Below, piece after piece: positions 26,040 through 35,454 of a stretch of DNA of 64,000 nt; the stretch's first letter is position 1, and each line of letters starts with the position of its first letter. Where the stretch lies: positions 123,334 through 187,333 of the forward strand of contig LNDU01000061.1 in assembly GCA_001464735.1 (NCBI GenBank). Reading direction: 5' to 3'. Source of the DNA: Nitrospira sp. Ga0074138 (GTDB lineage Bacteria; Nitrospirota; Nitrospiria; Nitrospirales; Nitrospiraceae). The notes below the pieces were generated by a model. That model was not told the origin of the DNA. It made no database searches and saw nothing but the letters and a program-made list of their open reading frames with translations. The position numbers and the translations under genes are program-made.

Positions 26040-28280
26040 TCAATTCAACAGACTCGGCCGTCGCACCTGTTGCATGACTCGCTCCTTTTGTCTCATGCGT
26101 GCGGCATCGATGAGCATACGACCGGCCCAGCGATACACATTGAACTCCTGAATCAGTCCACGCATGCTCTGCATCCTGGCCCGCTGCTCCACCTTCGGCA
26201 TCGTCAGGCCAAGGTGAAGCGCGGCCGCAAATTGATCGATGTCGTAGGGATTGATGACGAGGGCCTCCGTTAGTTCCCGAGCGGCTCCGGTGAATTGACT
26301 CAGAATCAACACTCCCTGCTCGTCGTCCCTGGCACCAACGAACTCTTTCGCAACCAAATTCATACCGTCATGGAGGCTGCTGACCACGCAGAGGTCTGCT
26401 CCGCGGTAACACTCGCAGACCTGAGGCGCCTCGTGATGCTGAATTCGCAAGCAGATCGGTTCATACCCGTCACGCCCAAACCGCTTGTTGATCTGCTCGG
26501 CTAATGCAGAGACCTGGCTAGTGAAATGTTGGTACTGCTCAATCATGGAGCGACTGGGAGCAGCAATCTGAATAAAGGTAAACTTCCCAATCCATTCGGG
26601 CTGGAGTTCCAGCAATCGTTCCACAGCCATGAACCGCTCCAGGATCCCCTTCGTATAATCAAGACGTTCGACACCAAGGCCGATGAAGCGATCAGGAGGC
26701 ATCCCACACAGCTCCCGCAACCTGGTTCGGCATTCAGGGACCGGCGGTTGGTCGCGTAACCATTGCAGCGGCCACTCGATGGAAATCGGATAGGGGTTGA
26801 CCGCTGTCATCTTCCCCCCATAGGACACCGTTGAGCTGTTTCGATCGATACGTGCCTCGAGTATCCGATCGACACAGTCGATGAAGTTGTTGCAGTGAAC
26901 TCTGGTATGGAATCCCAGAATGCTGCTACCGAGCAGCCCTTCCAGAATTTCCTGCCTCCAGGGACAGATCCCGAAACTTTCCGCGTTGGCCCAGGGAATA
27001 TGCCAGAACATGATGATCGTTGCGGTCGGCAATCGATCTCGAATGAGTTTCGGAACCAGGGCTAAATGGTAATCCTGAACGAGTACGACCGGATTGTCGG
27101 TCGTGGCCTCCTCGTAGACCGCTTGAGCAAAGCGCTCATTAACCGCGACATAGTGCTTCCAATCGGATGAACGGAATGTGGGCCGGACGTGGGCGATATG
27201 GCAGAGCGGCCACAACCCCTCGTTGGCAAACCCGTAATAGTATCCGGCCTCTTCTTCGGCGGTCAGCCACACACGCCGAATCTCATAGGTGGGATGCGCC
27301 GGTGGAACACCGACATGGTTGCGGCCGTCCACCACCTCTCGATCCGCGGATCCGTTCCCATGCGCGACCCATGTCCCGGAGCAAGCGCGCATTACCGGCT
27401 CAAGCGCCGACACTAGCCCGCTCGCCGGCACCTGCACGACGATTTTCTGATCTTGCCAAAAGTGGGCATAGGGCTGCCGGTTGGACACAATCAGCACCTG
27501 ATCGCCCGCGAACTGTTCATGAAGAATGGATTTGAGGCTGGTTGGAGACCAGGAAATCTGAGTTTCATCACGCATGCGGCGATCCGTTTCAAGAGCCTGA
27601 ACCAACGAGCGTAAGTCCTTCGCCAGTGGCTGGAGTTCTGGCGCATGTTGCTCCTGCGTCAGAGGGCTCAGCAGTCTTTCCCCTTTGACCATGGCTCGAA
27701 CCCCGGCCACCCACTCTTTCCAGCTAAAGTGGGCGACCAACACCGTGACGAGCGAGATGACCGCCGTCAGCCCCGCAAATAAATAAAAGACGTACCGTTT
27801 CGTATCGCTGCTCCGTTGTTGGATAAACCGCATGTCATGAAGGAGGAGCAGCCGTCCAAGCCGACGCCCACTGGATTCGATGGACGCCGACATGATATGC
27901 AGCGGTCCACTACTGAACGACCGTAGGGTTGAAGAATTGGGCGCGAGGTTCTGCGTATCCCGACAGGTGACATCCTGCGGATAAGCCTGGGTCTCATGGA
28001 GCAGGCGATTCTCAAGGTCGCAAAAGCCCAGGGCGTACAACCGCTCATCCTGAATGATGCGCGTAAAATAGGCAGAGATCTTGTCTTTAGAGTTCGTGAC
28101 CAGAAGCTCCGCCAGCGGTCCTTCCATCGTATTGACCATGAGTTTAGACCGCATATCGAGATCACGGACAAACCATTTCAATTCAAGTGAATCGACGAGT
28201 GGAATGACCCCATAGGCGATCACGGCCAACACGATCACCAAGGGAAGGACAAACCGCAGGGAGAGCGCGAGCAACCTCAT
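26040..28280 (-). CDS. otsA: Trehalose-6-phosphate synthase with N-terminal membrane sensor module
   Basis: A 746-residue protein. Its C-terminal part of about 480 residues is a GT20 synthase joining UDP-glucose and glucose-6-phosphate ('VSNRQPYAHF', 'VQDYHLALVPKLI', 'GLGVERLDYTKGILERF', 'SLHDGMNLVAKEFV'). The first 240 or so residues are unusual. There is a TM helix ('LRFVLPLVIVLAVIAYGVI'), an extracytoplasmic stretch of about 140 residues with Cys residues ('FCDLENRLLH', 'DVTCRDTQNL'), a second TM ('FYLFAGLTAVISLVTVLVA') and a HAMP-like linker ('LQPLAKDLRSLVQALETDRR'). This is histidine-kinase sensor architecture without a kinase, implying a membrane-bound, signal-responsive synthase. Regulation by a ligand is inference. 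Confidence 0.93.
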   Translation of the reverse strand: MRLLALSLRFVLPLVIVLAVIAYGVIPLVDSLELKWFVRDLDMRSKLMVNTMEGPLAELLVTNSKDKISAYFTRIIQDERLYALGFCDLENRLLHETQAYPQDVTCRDTQNLAPNSSTLRSFSSGPLHIMSASIESSGRRLGRLLLLHDMRFIQQRSSDTKRYVFYLFAGLTAVISLVTVLVAHFSWKEWVAGVRAMVKGERLLSPLTQEQHAPELQPLAKDLRSLVQALETDRRMRDETQISWSPTSLKSILHEQFAGDQVLIVSNRQPYAHFWQDQKIVVQVPASGLVSALEPVMRACSGTWVAHGNGSADREVVDGRNHVGVPPAHPTYEIRRVWLTAEEEAGYYYGFANEGLWPLCHIAHVRPTFRSSDWKHYVAVNERFAQAVYEEATTDNPVVLVQDYHLALVPKLIRDRLPTATIIMFWHIPWANAESFGICPWRQEILEGLLGSSILGFHTRVHCNNFIDCVDRILEARIDRNSSTVSYGGKMTAVNPYPISIEWPLQWLRDQPPVPECRTRLRELCGMPPDRFIGLGVERLDYTKGILERFMAVERLLELQPEWIGKFTFIQIAAPSRSMIEQYQHFTSQVSALAEQINKRFGRDGYEPICLRIQHHEAPQVCECYRGADLCVVSSLHDGMNLVAKEFVGARDDEQGVLILSQFTGAARELTEALVINPYDIDQFAAALHLGLTMPKVEQRARMQSMRGLIQEFNVYRWAGRMLIDAARMRQKERVMQQVRRPSLLN

Positions 28281-28328
28281 GAAAACAAGTTAGTTTACTT
28301 TCGTGAAGAAATCAAATATGGTCACGGT

Positions 28329-30113
28329 GTGTATCAGTACGGACTCATCGGAAACTGCCAAATTTCCGCGCTGATCAGCGCACAAGGGTCTCTCGACTGG
28401 CTGTGCCTCCCGAGACCCGACAGCCCACCGATCTTCGGGAAAATCCTGGACCAGGAGGGTGGCCAGCTTTGCATCTCCGCATCCGTCCCGTCCTCAGAAA
28501 CAACCACGACACAGCAATACCTCCCGAACACCAACATATTAGTGACCACCGTCTCGTTATCCAACGGGGACGCCTTCCGGATTACCGACTTTTGCCCTCG
28601 CTTCCTGCAATATGGCCGCATCTATCGTCCAGCCGCCTTATTTCGAATTGTCGAGCCGCTGAGCGGATCACCGTCGATTCGTGTCAGTTGCCAGCCGGTC
28701 TCCGGTTGGGAGAAAACGCCGGTTCGGCCTGTCCGCGGCAGCAGCCACCTTCGGTATGATATTCGAGGAGACTACTTGCGGCTGCTCACGAATATGCCGC
28801 TGACCTACCTCTGCGGGGAAACGCCGGTCATCCTGACGTCGAAGATGTACTTCGCACTGACGTGGGGACTCGGGATTGAAGATGATCTCGTCAAAGTCAG
28901 CCACGAGTTTCTCGATCAGACGACCAAGTACTGGCGAACCTGGGTCAAGCAGTGCTCGATCCCGGTCATCTATCAGGAGGAGGTCATCCGCTCGGCCCTC
29001 GCACTGAAACTCCAATGTTATGAGGACACCGGAGCGATTCTCGCCGCGCCCACCACCAGCTTGCCCGAGGAACCAGGCGGTCCTCGAAATTGGGACTATC
29101 GCTACTGCTGGCTGCGCGATGCCCATTTCTCGCTTTCGGCGTTTCACAATCTCGGCCAGTTTGAGGAAATGGAAAGCTTCCTGAAGTTTCTCCTGAATGT
29201 CGGCTATGCCTCTGAGCAATCCCACGATCGTTTGGCGCCGGTGTACAAACTCAGTCAGGACCTGCCCCTTCCGGAAATTGAGCATGCCAACTGGCAAGGC
29301 TTTCTTGGGAGCCGACCCGTCCGGAGCCATAACCAGGCAGCCGAACATATACAGAGCGACGTGTACGGCGAGATGATTCTCACGCTGGCTCCCATCTTCT
29401 TTGACAATCGGTTCATTGACCTGCGGACCAAAGAGCATGAAGCGCTGGTCGCCAATTTGGTCCGCCTCTGTGAGCGAAGCATCTCTCAGCCGGATGCCGG
29501 GCCATGGGAGATTCGTAATGGCTGGAAGGAGCATTCGTTCACGAATCTCATGTGTTGGGCCGGACTAGACCGGGCCTATCGTATGCAGCGAGCCGGGTTC
29601 CTCCGCGATCTCCCGACCAACCTGGACAGCGCCCGTGCGCGAGCGGCAAATGCTTTATTGCAAGCCACCAAGGACAAAGCCCTCCGGAATGGGCCGACTG
29701 ACGAGAGTTACGACGCCTCCTTAGCCCAACTGGCCATTCTCGGATTTCCAGATCAACAGGTGTGCGATACGACGATCACGCAGATCAAGCAAGCCCTCGC
29801 CGTGCGCCAAGACGGAAAGGAAACGGGATTTTTCTTCCGCTACCTACGGCAGGACGATTTCGGTAAGCCCCAGTCGAGCTTTGTCATTTGCTCATTCTGG
29901 GTCGTCCAAGCACTGGCTAAACTGGGTCGTCTCCCTGAGGCGAAGCAGATCATGAACCAGATTCTCACCGGAGCCAATGGCGTCGGCCTCTTTGCCGAAC
30001 ACTTTGTGCCAGAAACTCGCGTCCAACTCGGGAACTTCCCGCAGGCCTATTCCCACGTCGGCTTGATCAACGCCGCGTTCGCCGTCAGCCCGCCATGGAG
30101 CGATGTACTGTAG
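28329..30113 (+). CDS. Glycoside hydrolase family 15 protein (glucoamylase/trehalase type)
   Basis: A 594-residue GH15 enzyme. The N-terminal beta domain starts 'YGLIGNCQISALISAQGSLD'. The (alpha/alpha)6 catalytic barrel carries 'NWDYRYCWLRDAHFSL' and the general-acid motif 'GPWEIRNGWKEHSFTN'. Members beside otsA/otsB often act as trehalases; glucoamylase activity is the alternative. A GTG start at 28329 is used, as no in-frame ATG precedes the conserved start. It is divergent from otsA with 48 bp between starts, so synthesis and breakdown of trehalose may share a control region. Confidence 0.9.
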   Translation: MYQYGLIGNCQISALISAQGSLDWLCLPRPDSPPIFGKILDQEGGQLCISASVPSSETTTTQQYLPNTNILVTTVSLSNGDAFRITDFCPRFLQYGRIYRPAALFRIVEPLSGSPSIRVSCQPVSGWEKTPVRPVRGSSHLRYDIRGDYLRLLTNMPLTYLCGETPVILTSKMYFALTWGLGIEDDLVKVSHEFLDQTTKYWRTWVKQCSIPVIYQEEVIRSALALKLQCYEDTGAILAAPTTSLPEEPGGPRNWDYRYCWLRDAHFSLSAFHNLGQFEEMESFLKFLLNVGYASEQSHDRLAPVYKLSQDLPLPEIEHANWQGFLGSRPVRSHNQAAEHIQSDVYGEMILTLAPIFFDNRFIDLRTKEHEALVANLVRLCERSISQPDAGPWEIRNGWKEHSFTNLMCWAGLDRAYRMQRAGFLRDLPTNLDSARARAANALLQATKDKALRNGPTDESYDASLAQLAILGFPDQQVCDTTITQIKQALAVRQDGKETGFFFRYLRQDDFGKPQSSFVICSFWVVQALAKLGRLPEAKQIMNQILTGANGVGLFAEHFVPETRVQLGNFPQAYSHVGLINAAFAVSPPWSDVL

Positions 30114-30504
30114 TGTCGAGCCAATCAGCAAACCTACTTCCTGTACCTCTCTTCAGACCCAACAGCGTGATGCAGAGCGGGTTCCATGCGCCGGCGGCGG
30201 TAATGATGAGAGGCTTCGCCTGATGAGCCATCGAGCCGCACCTGTCGTAGAGTGTTGAGGACAAACGCAACACTCGGTTAAGAACGGCGGGGCAGATTCC
30301 CCCAGGGCGCTGGCCAATTCTCCTCAATCAATCCACTGAACGCCGCAGTATCAAATGCATTTCCGTGTCTGCCTGTCTCGGCATACCGCTTGCTCCTCCT
30401 CAGCCACATTCCGTCTCAGAGCATCGTCGAGACCGAGAAGTACCGCTCTCTCGGCACCCTCGAGCCTGAGCATCCCAACCACATTCCCCAAGAAGGGGGC
30501 TATT
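30114..30504. other. Leader region of the first SBBP cassette
   Basis: No gene is supported. A small inverted repeat (AGGCTTCGCCT) lies near 30206-30216. The region ends with an AAGAAGGGGG ribosome-binding site for the SBBP-repeat gene. I looked for a c-di-GMP riboswitch and saw no convincing motif. Confidence 0.4.
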
Positions 30505-33147
30505 ATGAGAACCAAGGATCAAGCGTTCACGTACCTAACAGGCATTCCATTCCTCATCATCGTGAGCCTGGGACTTGCGGCCACGGTATGGGCGGACGAG
30601 GCGACGACCACCACGCCGCCGCCACCGTCGATCGCCACCCTGCAATCCACCTATGGGAAGCTCCCGCTCAGCTTCGAAGCTAATCAAGGCCAGTGGGATG
30701 CGTCCGTGCAATTCGTCACACGCGGGCGTGGGCACACACTGTTTTTGACGCCAAGCGAAGCGGTGCTGAGCGTGCGAAACAGAGAGGCGAAGGCTGAAGG
30801 ACCAGGGGATCACGCCACTCCGAGCATGCCGTTGAGCAGCCCACCTGCCAACTCACACTCAGTAGTGCGAATGCAATTCTCGGGTGCCGATCCGCAGGCT
30901 CAGATGGTGGGACTTGAACAGCTTCCGGGGATCGTCAATTACTTCATTGGAGATGATCCCTTAAAATGGCGCACCCACATTCCGACCTATCAGAAGGTCG
31001 GCTACAAAGACCTCTATCCCGGAATTGATCTGGTCTACTACGGCAATCAAGGCCACCTCGAATATGACCTCGTCGTGGCGCCCGGCGCCGATCCGAATCA
31101 GATCATGCTGGCGTTCGACGGAGCCGAGCAGCTCACGGTGGACGAGCAGGGCGACCTCATCCTGACCCTGCCACCGTCATCGACGGAGATCGCAGCGGAA
31201 GCGGCAACCCTCCGCCTGAACAAGCCGGTGGTCTATCAGAAGGATGAGCAGGGTGCGAAACAGTTGCTGGCCGGGGCTTATGTACTTAAGGCTGCAACAG
31301 CGCATCAAAAAGCAGTTGCTCTGCATGTTCATGAGACGCAGTACGTCGCATTTCAGGTCGCTTCGTACGATACGAGCAAACCACTCATCATCGATCCGGT
31401 GCTGTCCTGGGCAACCTATTTGGGTGGAAGTGGTCTTGATGGCGCTAGCGGAATCGCGGTGGATGCCGCGGGCCATGCCTACGTGACGGGAATCACCTGG
31501 TCGTCCGACTTTCCCGGCACGGCAAGCAGTCACATTCAAAGCACCTATGGTGTCGGCCGCGATATCTTCGTCACAAAACTCAATGCGGCTGGGACGGCCA
31601 TTGTCTATTCGACCTATCTGGGGGGCCGTGGCGATGACGACCGTGGCGACGGGATTGCGGTGGATGCTGCAGGTAATGCTTACGTGACAGGAGAGACCAA
31701 TTCGTCCGACTTTCCCGTCACTGCGGGTAGTCTCCGGGGTACGCTGGGCGACGGCGCTGACGCCTTCGTCACAAAGCTCAATCCGGAAGGCACCGCGTTG
31801 CTCTATTCAACCTATCTGGGTGGCGATAGCGTTGACAGTGGCAAAGGAATCGCAGTCGATGCCGCGGGTAATGCCTATGTGACGGGATACGCTGGGCCCG
31901 ACTTTCCGGGTACCGCAAATAGTCCCATTCAGCGCACCCCTATCGGGCGCGATGCCTTCGTCACGAAGCTCAACGCGGCCGGCACTGCGATTGTCTATTC
32001 GACCTATCTGGGCGGCAACAGCGGTGACGTGGGTGATGGAATCGCGGTAGATGCCGCGGGCAACGCCTACGTGACGGGATCCACCTTCTCGTCCGACTTT
32101 CCCGGCACGGCAGGTAGTCCCATCCAGAGCGCATTTGGCGGCGGCGTCGGCAACCGCGATGCCTTCGTTACGAAGCTCAACGCGGCCGGCACTGCGATTG
32201 TCTATTCGACCTATCTGGGGGGCCGTGGCGAAGACAACGGCCGCCGGATTGCGGTGGATGCCGAAGGCAATGCCTACGTGACGGGAGAGGCGCAGTCGCC
32301 GAACTTTCCGGGCACCGCGAAGAGTCCTATTCAAAGCACCTATGGCGGCGGCACTGACGCCTTCGTCACGAAGCTCAACGAAGCCGGCACCGCGATTCTC
32401 TATTCGACCTATCTGGGGGGCAATACCCATGACGTGGGTTTAGGAATTGCGGTGGATATCGCAGGCAACGCCTACGTGACAGGAGAGACCATGTCGCCCA
32501 ACTTTCCTGGCACGGCGGGCAGCCCGATCCAGAGTAGGTGGGGCGGTAACAACGACGCCTTCGTGACGAAGTTGAATCCCACCGGCACCGCGATTGTCTA
32601 TTCGACCTATCTGGGCGGCAGTGGCCTAGACAGCGGCGGCGGGATCGCCGTGGACCAGGCGGGCAATGTCTACGTGGCGGGAGGGACCAGGTCGTCCGGC
32701 TTTCCTGGTACTGCGGCTAGTCTCATCCAGAACGCCAATGGTGGTGATCTCGATGCCTTTGTGGCGAAGATCACGAGCAGTATCATCCTGAATGACCTCG
32801 TGACCTTTGAGCCTCAGGCCTCCAGCTATCGGACGACGGCTGATCCCATTGGGTGCCCCTCGGGCTTTGTGGGAAAATTCAGCTTTGATGCACGGCTCAC
32901 CAACAAGAACAGCAGTCCTCCCCTTTCCGACCTGGCCGTGCAAGTGAAAACCCTCTCGAATGGCAATCTGCTCCAGAATGCGGACAGAGGCAATGGAGGC
33001 GTCGGATCCACCGTAACGGTACCCAAACAATCTGGGTATGCAGACGGCACCCTGACCCCGGGAGAATCGGTCGAGGTCCATTTCAGCATCTGTTTGAAGG
33101 CCAAGAAGCCGTTTACATTCCTCGTGGACATGCTGGGCATGCACTAA
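30505..33147 (+). CDS. Exported SBBP-repeat beta-propeller protein (cassette 1)
   Basis: An 880-residue secreted protein. Order of parts: signal peptide (about 1-30); DUF7948-type N-terminal domain ('LPLSFEANQGQWDASVQF', 'GIVNYFIGDDPLKWRTHI'); about seven SBBP repeats of about 55 residues ('TYLGG...GIAVDAAGNAYVTG', 'DAFVTKLNAAGTAIVYS'); and a C-terminal beta domain of about 110 residues with two Cys ('GCPSGFVGKFSFDARL', 'VHFSICLKAKKPFTF'). The same C-terminal domain ends the two other large proteins in this region. SBBP propellers are found on cell surfaces; ligands are unknown. The ATG at 30505 follows AAGAAGGGGG. Its partner is the STN gene 92 bp downstream. Confidence 0.9.
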   Translation: MRTKDQAFTYLTGIPFLIIVSLGLAATVWADEATTTTPPPPSIATLQSTYGKLPLSFEANQGQWDASVQFVTRGRGHTLFLTPSEAVLSVRNREAKAEGPGDHATPSMPLSSPPANSHSVVRMQFSGADPQAQMVGLEQLPGIVNYFIGDDPLKWRTHIPTYQKVGYKDLYPGIDLVYYGNQGHLEYDLVVAPGADPNQIMLAFDGAEQLTVDEQGDLILTLPPSSTEIAAEAATLRLNKPVVYQKDEQGAKQLLAGAYVLKAATAHQKAVALHVHETQYVAFQVASYDTSKPLIIDPVLSWATYLGGSGLDGASGIAVDAAGHAYVTGITWSSDFPGTASSHIQSTYGVGRDIFVTKLNAAGTAIVYSTYLGGRGDDDRGDGIAVDAAGNAYVTGETNSSDFPVTAGSLRGTLGDGADAFVTKLNPEGTALLYSTYLGGDSVDSGKGIAVDAAGNAYVTGYAGPDFPGTANSPIQRTPIGRDAFVTKLNAAGTAIVYSTYLGGNSGDVGDGIAVDAAGNAYVTGSTFSSDFPGTAGSPIQSAFGGGVGNRDAFVTKLNAAGTAIVYSTYLGGRGEDNGRRIAVDAEGNAYVTGEAQSPNFPGTAKSPIQSTYGGGTDAFVTKLNEAGTAILYSTYLGGNTHDVGLGIAVDIAGNAYVTGETMSPNFPGTAGSPIQSRWGGNNDAFVTKLNPTGTAIVYSTYLGGSGLDSGGGIAVDQAGNVYVAGGTRSSGFPGTAASLIQNANGGDLDAFVAKITSSIILNDLVTFEPQASSYRTTADPIGCPSGFVGKFSFDARLTNKNSSPPLSDLAVQVKTLSNGNLLQNADRGNGGVGSTVTVPKQSGYADGTLTPGESVEVHFSICLKAKKPFTFLVDMLGMH

Positions 33148-33154
33148 CCGTGGC

Positions 33155-33181
33155 GTGCGTGGCCGCTCGCTCGCGGCGCAC
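33155..33181 (+). promoter_or_regulatory. Intercistronic hairpin, cassette 1
   Basis: GTGCG(TGG)CCGC pairs with GCGGCGCAC around a TCGCTC loop, between the SBBP gene and its STN partner. The sequence differs from the hairpins at 37112 and 40675, but place and shape are alike, suggesting a conserved mRNA-processing or attenuation element. Confidence 0.55.
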
Positions 33182-33239
33182 CGAATGAACGTCGAAACGA
33201 GCAAAAGAGGCCAGGTTCTTTGCAAAGGAGAAACGAAAA

Positions 33240-33722
33240 ATGCAACCAAGAAACATCTCTTGGACTTCGAAGATGACCGTCCATGTCATGGGACTGCTCC
33301 TGGGAGGAATACTACTGACCGGCCTTGCCACGGCGGAATCGACGCCGCCACAAGCCAACTCGTTCCTGGCGACAGGGACCTATCGCCTGACGGTGACCGA
33401 GCGTGAGCTCTCGCTCGATGCGTTCGAGGCGCCGCTCGCCGCTATCTTTTCTGACATCGGCCAGCGCACCGGCATTCCGATCGTCGTCTATTCCGGCATG
33501 AACGAACGGATCACGATCCACTTGAGCCAGATGCCGCTGGACAAGGCCCTGAAACAGCTCGCGCCGAATGTCGCGATTGCCACGACGAAGGGTCCCAACG
33601 CCCCCGCACATCGGATTGCCAAGGTCTATGTGTTACCCAAGGGCCAGACCCAACTGACACAGCTCGACGAGCGCCCCGCCGGTGGGCCGTTTCAATTTAC
33701 GTTTGACCCGTCGCAACACTGA
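33240..33722 (+). CDS. STN-domain exported protein (cassette 1)
   Basis: A 160-residue protein with a signal peptide ('GLLLGGILLTGLATAE', about 17-32) and one STN (secretin and TonB N-terminus short) domain: 'FEAPLAAIFSDIGQRTGI', 'VVYSGMNERITIHLSQMP', 'LDKALKQLAPN'. STN domains normally form the periplasmic signalling part of FecA-type receptors or secretin rings; here the domain stands alone. A Gln/Thr-rich tail follows. GGAGAAAC precedes the ATG. Two close paralogues follow the other large exported proteins, so this is a fixed partner. Probably periplasmic. Confidence 0.85.
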   Translation: MQPRNISWTSKMTVHVMGLLLGGILLTGLATAESTPPQANSFLATGTYRLTVTERELSLDAFEAPLAAIFSDIGQRTGIPIVVYSGMNERITIHLSQMPLDKALKQLAPNVAIATTKGPNAPAHRIAKVYVLPKGQTQLTQLDERPAGGPFQFTFDPSQH

Positions 33723-33860
33723 CGCCAGCCCGGTAGAAGGAAGGACGCGCCTCAAATCGTGCGGCCCCGCACTTGGAATGGTCACAGAGATACAGCGAAG
33801 AGCATCCCATGAGGCGCTGACGAAAATGGTTGATAGTCAATGACCTCTGGCGTAAGACCT

Positions 33861-34208
33861 TCAAGGCCACAAGCCGAGCGTGATCCGAACTGCTTCATCG
33901 ACCGCGGCCAACTCATCCTGATTAAGTGCCTCTATCCTGGAACGCAACCGAGACTTATCCAGCGATCGGATCTGATCCCCCAAAGCCCGAGACCGTTTTC
34001 CCTTCACCGTCACCAGTGCTTCGCCTGGATAAAGAGAATCGACGTTGCTGGTGAGCGGCAACACGACCACGCGTGATCCGTAGGCGTTACAGGAGTTATT
34101 CGAGACAATCACAGCCGGTCTGGTCTTCTGAATCTCTGACCCGAGCGCTGGGTCCAGCGCAACCCAGTAGACGTCGCCCCGCTTGGGTACGCGCCTCACG
34201 TGGGCCAT
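33861..34208 (-). CDS. MazF/PemK-family toxin
   Basis: A 115-residue endoribonuclease-type toxin. It has the MazF start 'KRGDVYWVALDPALGSEIQK', the 'TRPAVIVSNNSCN' strand and 'VVVLPLTSN'. The long C-terminal helix ends 'VDEAVRITLGL'. Such toxins cut mRNA at short sequences. It overlaps the end of its antitoxin gene by 13 bp and is transcribed opposite to the surrounding exported-protein cassettes, so it looks inserted between cassettes 1 and 2. Confidence 0.92.
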   Translation of the reverse strand: MAHVRRVPKRGDVYWVALDPALGSEIQKTRPAVIVSNNSCNAYGSRVVVLPLTSNVDSLYPGEALVTVKGKRSRALGDQIRSLDKSRLRSRIEALNQDELAAVDEAVRITLGLWP

Positions 34209-34423
34209 CCTTCCTCGTCAATGTGCCTCCAATCCTCAGCCACCCCAGTCCTCCACCGCTCCTTACTGGCGGCCTGGTAGGCGGCATCCAGCGTCTTGGC
34301 ATCCGGATGCAACCTGGCTCGGACGGCCCCGGAGATAAAGGCGCTCAGCTTTTTCGAAGGCACTTCTTTTTTCAGCCTCGCATAGACATCCTCATCCATC
34401 GTGATGTTCAATCGAACCGACAT
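34196..34423 (-). CDS. Ribbon-helix-helix antitoxin
   Basis: A 75-residue protein whose N-terminus 'MSVRLNITMDEDVYARLKKE' reads as a ribbon-helix-helix DNA-binding strand and helix. An acidic Trp-rich tail ('EDWRHIDEEGW') suits toxin neutralisation. The ATG at 34423 was chosen over a longer frame from 34447. It is directly upstream of the mazF-like toxin; such antitoxins usually repress their own operon. Confidence 0.85.
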   Translation of the reverse strand: MSVRLNITMDEDVYARLKKEVPSKKLSAFISGAVRARLHPDAKTLDAAYQAASKERWRTGVAEDWRHIDEEGWPT

Positions 34424-34587
34424 ACGCCACCTCCATGACAGCCACAATACTGTATTTTATACAGCATCATACCATCTGGCAAGCCTGGCCGTGGAAGGCA
34501 TCTGGTTCAAAGTTCGTGATACCCACTTAAGGAAAGATTCGGGAATGTAAAGAACCCTAATCGGCAGGCGTTGCTCGCTTGCAGGCG

Positions 34588-34797
34588 TCTAACAGGCTGC
34601 GGAAAAACTCATTTCGACCCTGTAGCCGTCGCAGATATTGAGGGTTGGGACGACGCTGAACAGCCATGCAGGATGCGCAAAACGGCCGTCCAGCAAGGCC
34701 GCAGCGAGCAAAGAGGCGAATCGTACTCCGGGCCGTACGGTGAGCCTCTGAGCGAGACGAGAACGCCGCTGGCGGACTTTTTCCGCATCCTGCTAAG
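34588..34797. mobile_element. MITE-like element with imperfect terminal inverted repeats
   Basis: The left end AACAGGCTGCGGAAAAACTC (34591-34610) and the right end GACTTTTTCCGCATCCTGCT (34775-34794) are imperfect inverted copies bounding about 200 bp. The interior has no transposase, only a spurious minus-strand frame of the kind often mis-annotated as a gene. It looks like a non-autonomous dispersed repeat, probably moved in trans. Confidence 0.72.
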
Positions 34798-35454
34798 TCA
34801 ATAGTCATGCCTGATACTCTCTCGCCCTATTCAAGCTCTCGTGAATGGAATACCGTTACCCTGTCAATGCACTGTAGACTGAGACCTGGTGCAGCTTCCT
34901 CATCTTGCTCGTGCTCTGGCAAGGTCTGTTCACTGCCACAACGCGCAATCCGTCCGGCTTCGCATTCTCCTCGCATCATGGCGGACAATTGTAAGGATGT
35001 ATTACTGTAGGACCCGACTCGGTATAAGAGCCAGCCGTCGCCTGAATTACTGGCGACAATTGTCCAGGTGGTCTTGCCCGTGCTGGGGCATATCTCCTCA
35101 ACAGGCAGCGTATAAACAGGCGTTTCCCCCTCCTCTCGCTATCCCAACATTCGCGAAACAGAGCAGGACATTACGTATTCGATAGCACTGACGATCCGGG
35201 TACAGAACTGGCAATACTGACAATATACGTCGTGCCCAGCGGGAGCCGTCAGGCTGTTTGGGAGGGGAGCCCCTGTGTCGCGAGTTGATCGAGCGGGCGC
35301 ACGACGGAGGAGGGGCCTTCAGCGCTCAACAGGCCTGTTGCTCTACGAAGTAGCCATGACCGTTCAACCCACACCAATCGCGTGGTGGCCCGTAGGTACC
35401 ACAACACGCACGCAAGGCGTTCGCGACACCACTCAGAGACTAACGGAGGGATCG
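34798..35454. other. Intergenic region before cassette 2
   Basis: No gene is supported over about 650 bp. A short hairpin GTCGCC(9)GGCGAC lies near 35038-35058. The end has an AACGGAGGG ribosome-binding site for the CSLREA gene. No tRNA, riboswitch or transposase was seen. Confidence 0.4.

Noticed and set aside
34557..34808. Minus-strand frame of 83 codons as a gene
   Set aside because: It spans the MITE-like element and its terminal repeats; the Cys/Arg-rich product has no protein-like pattern.
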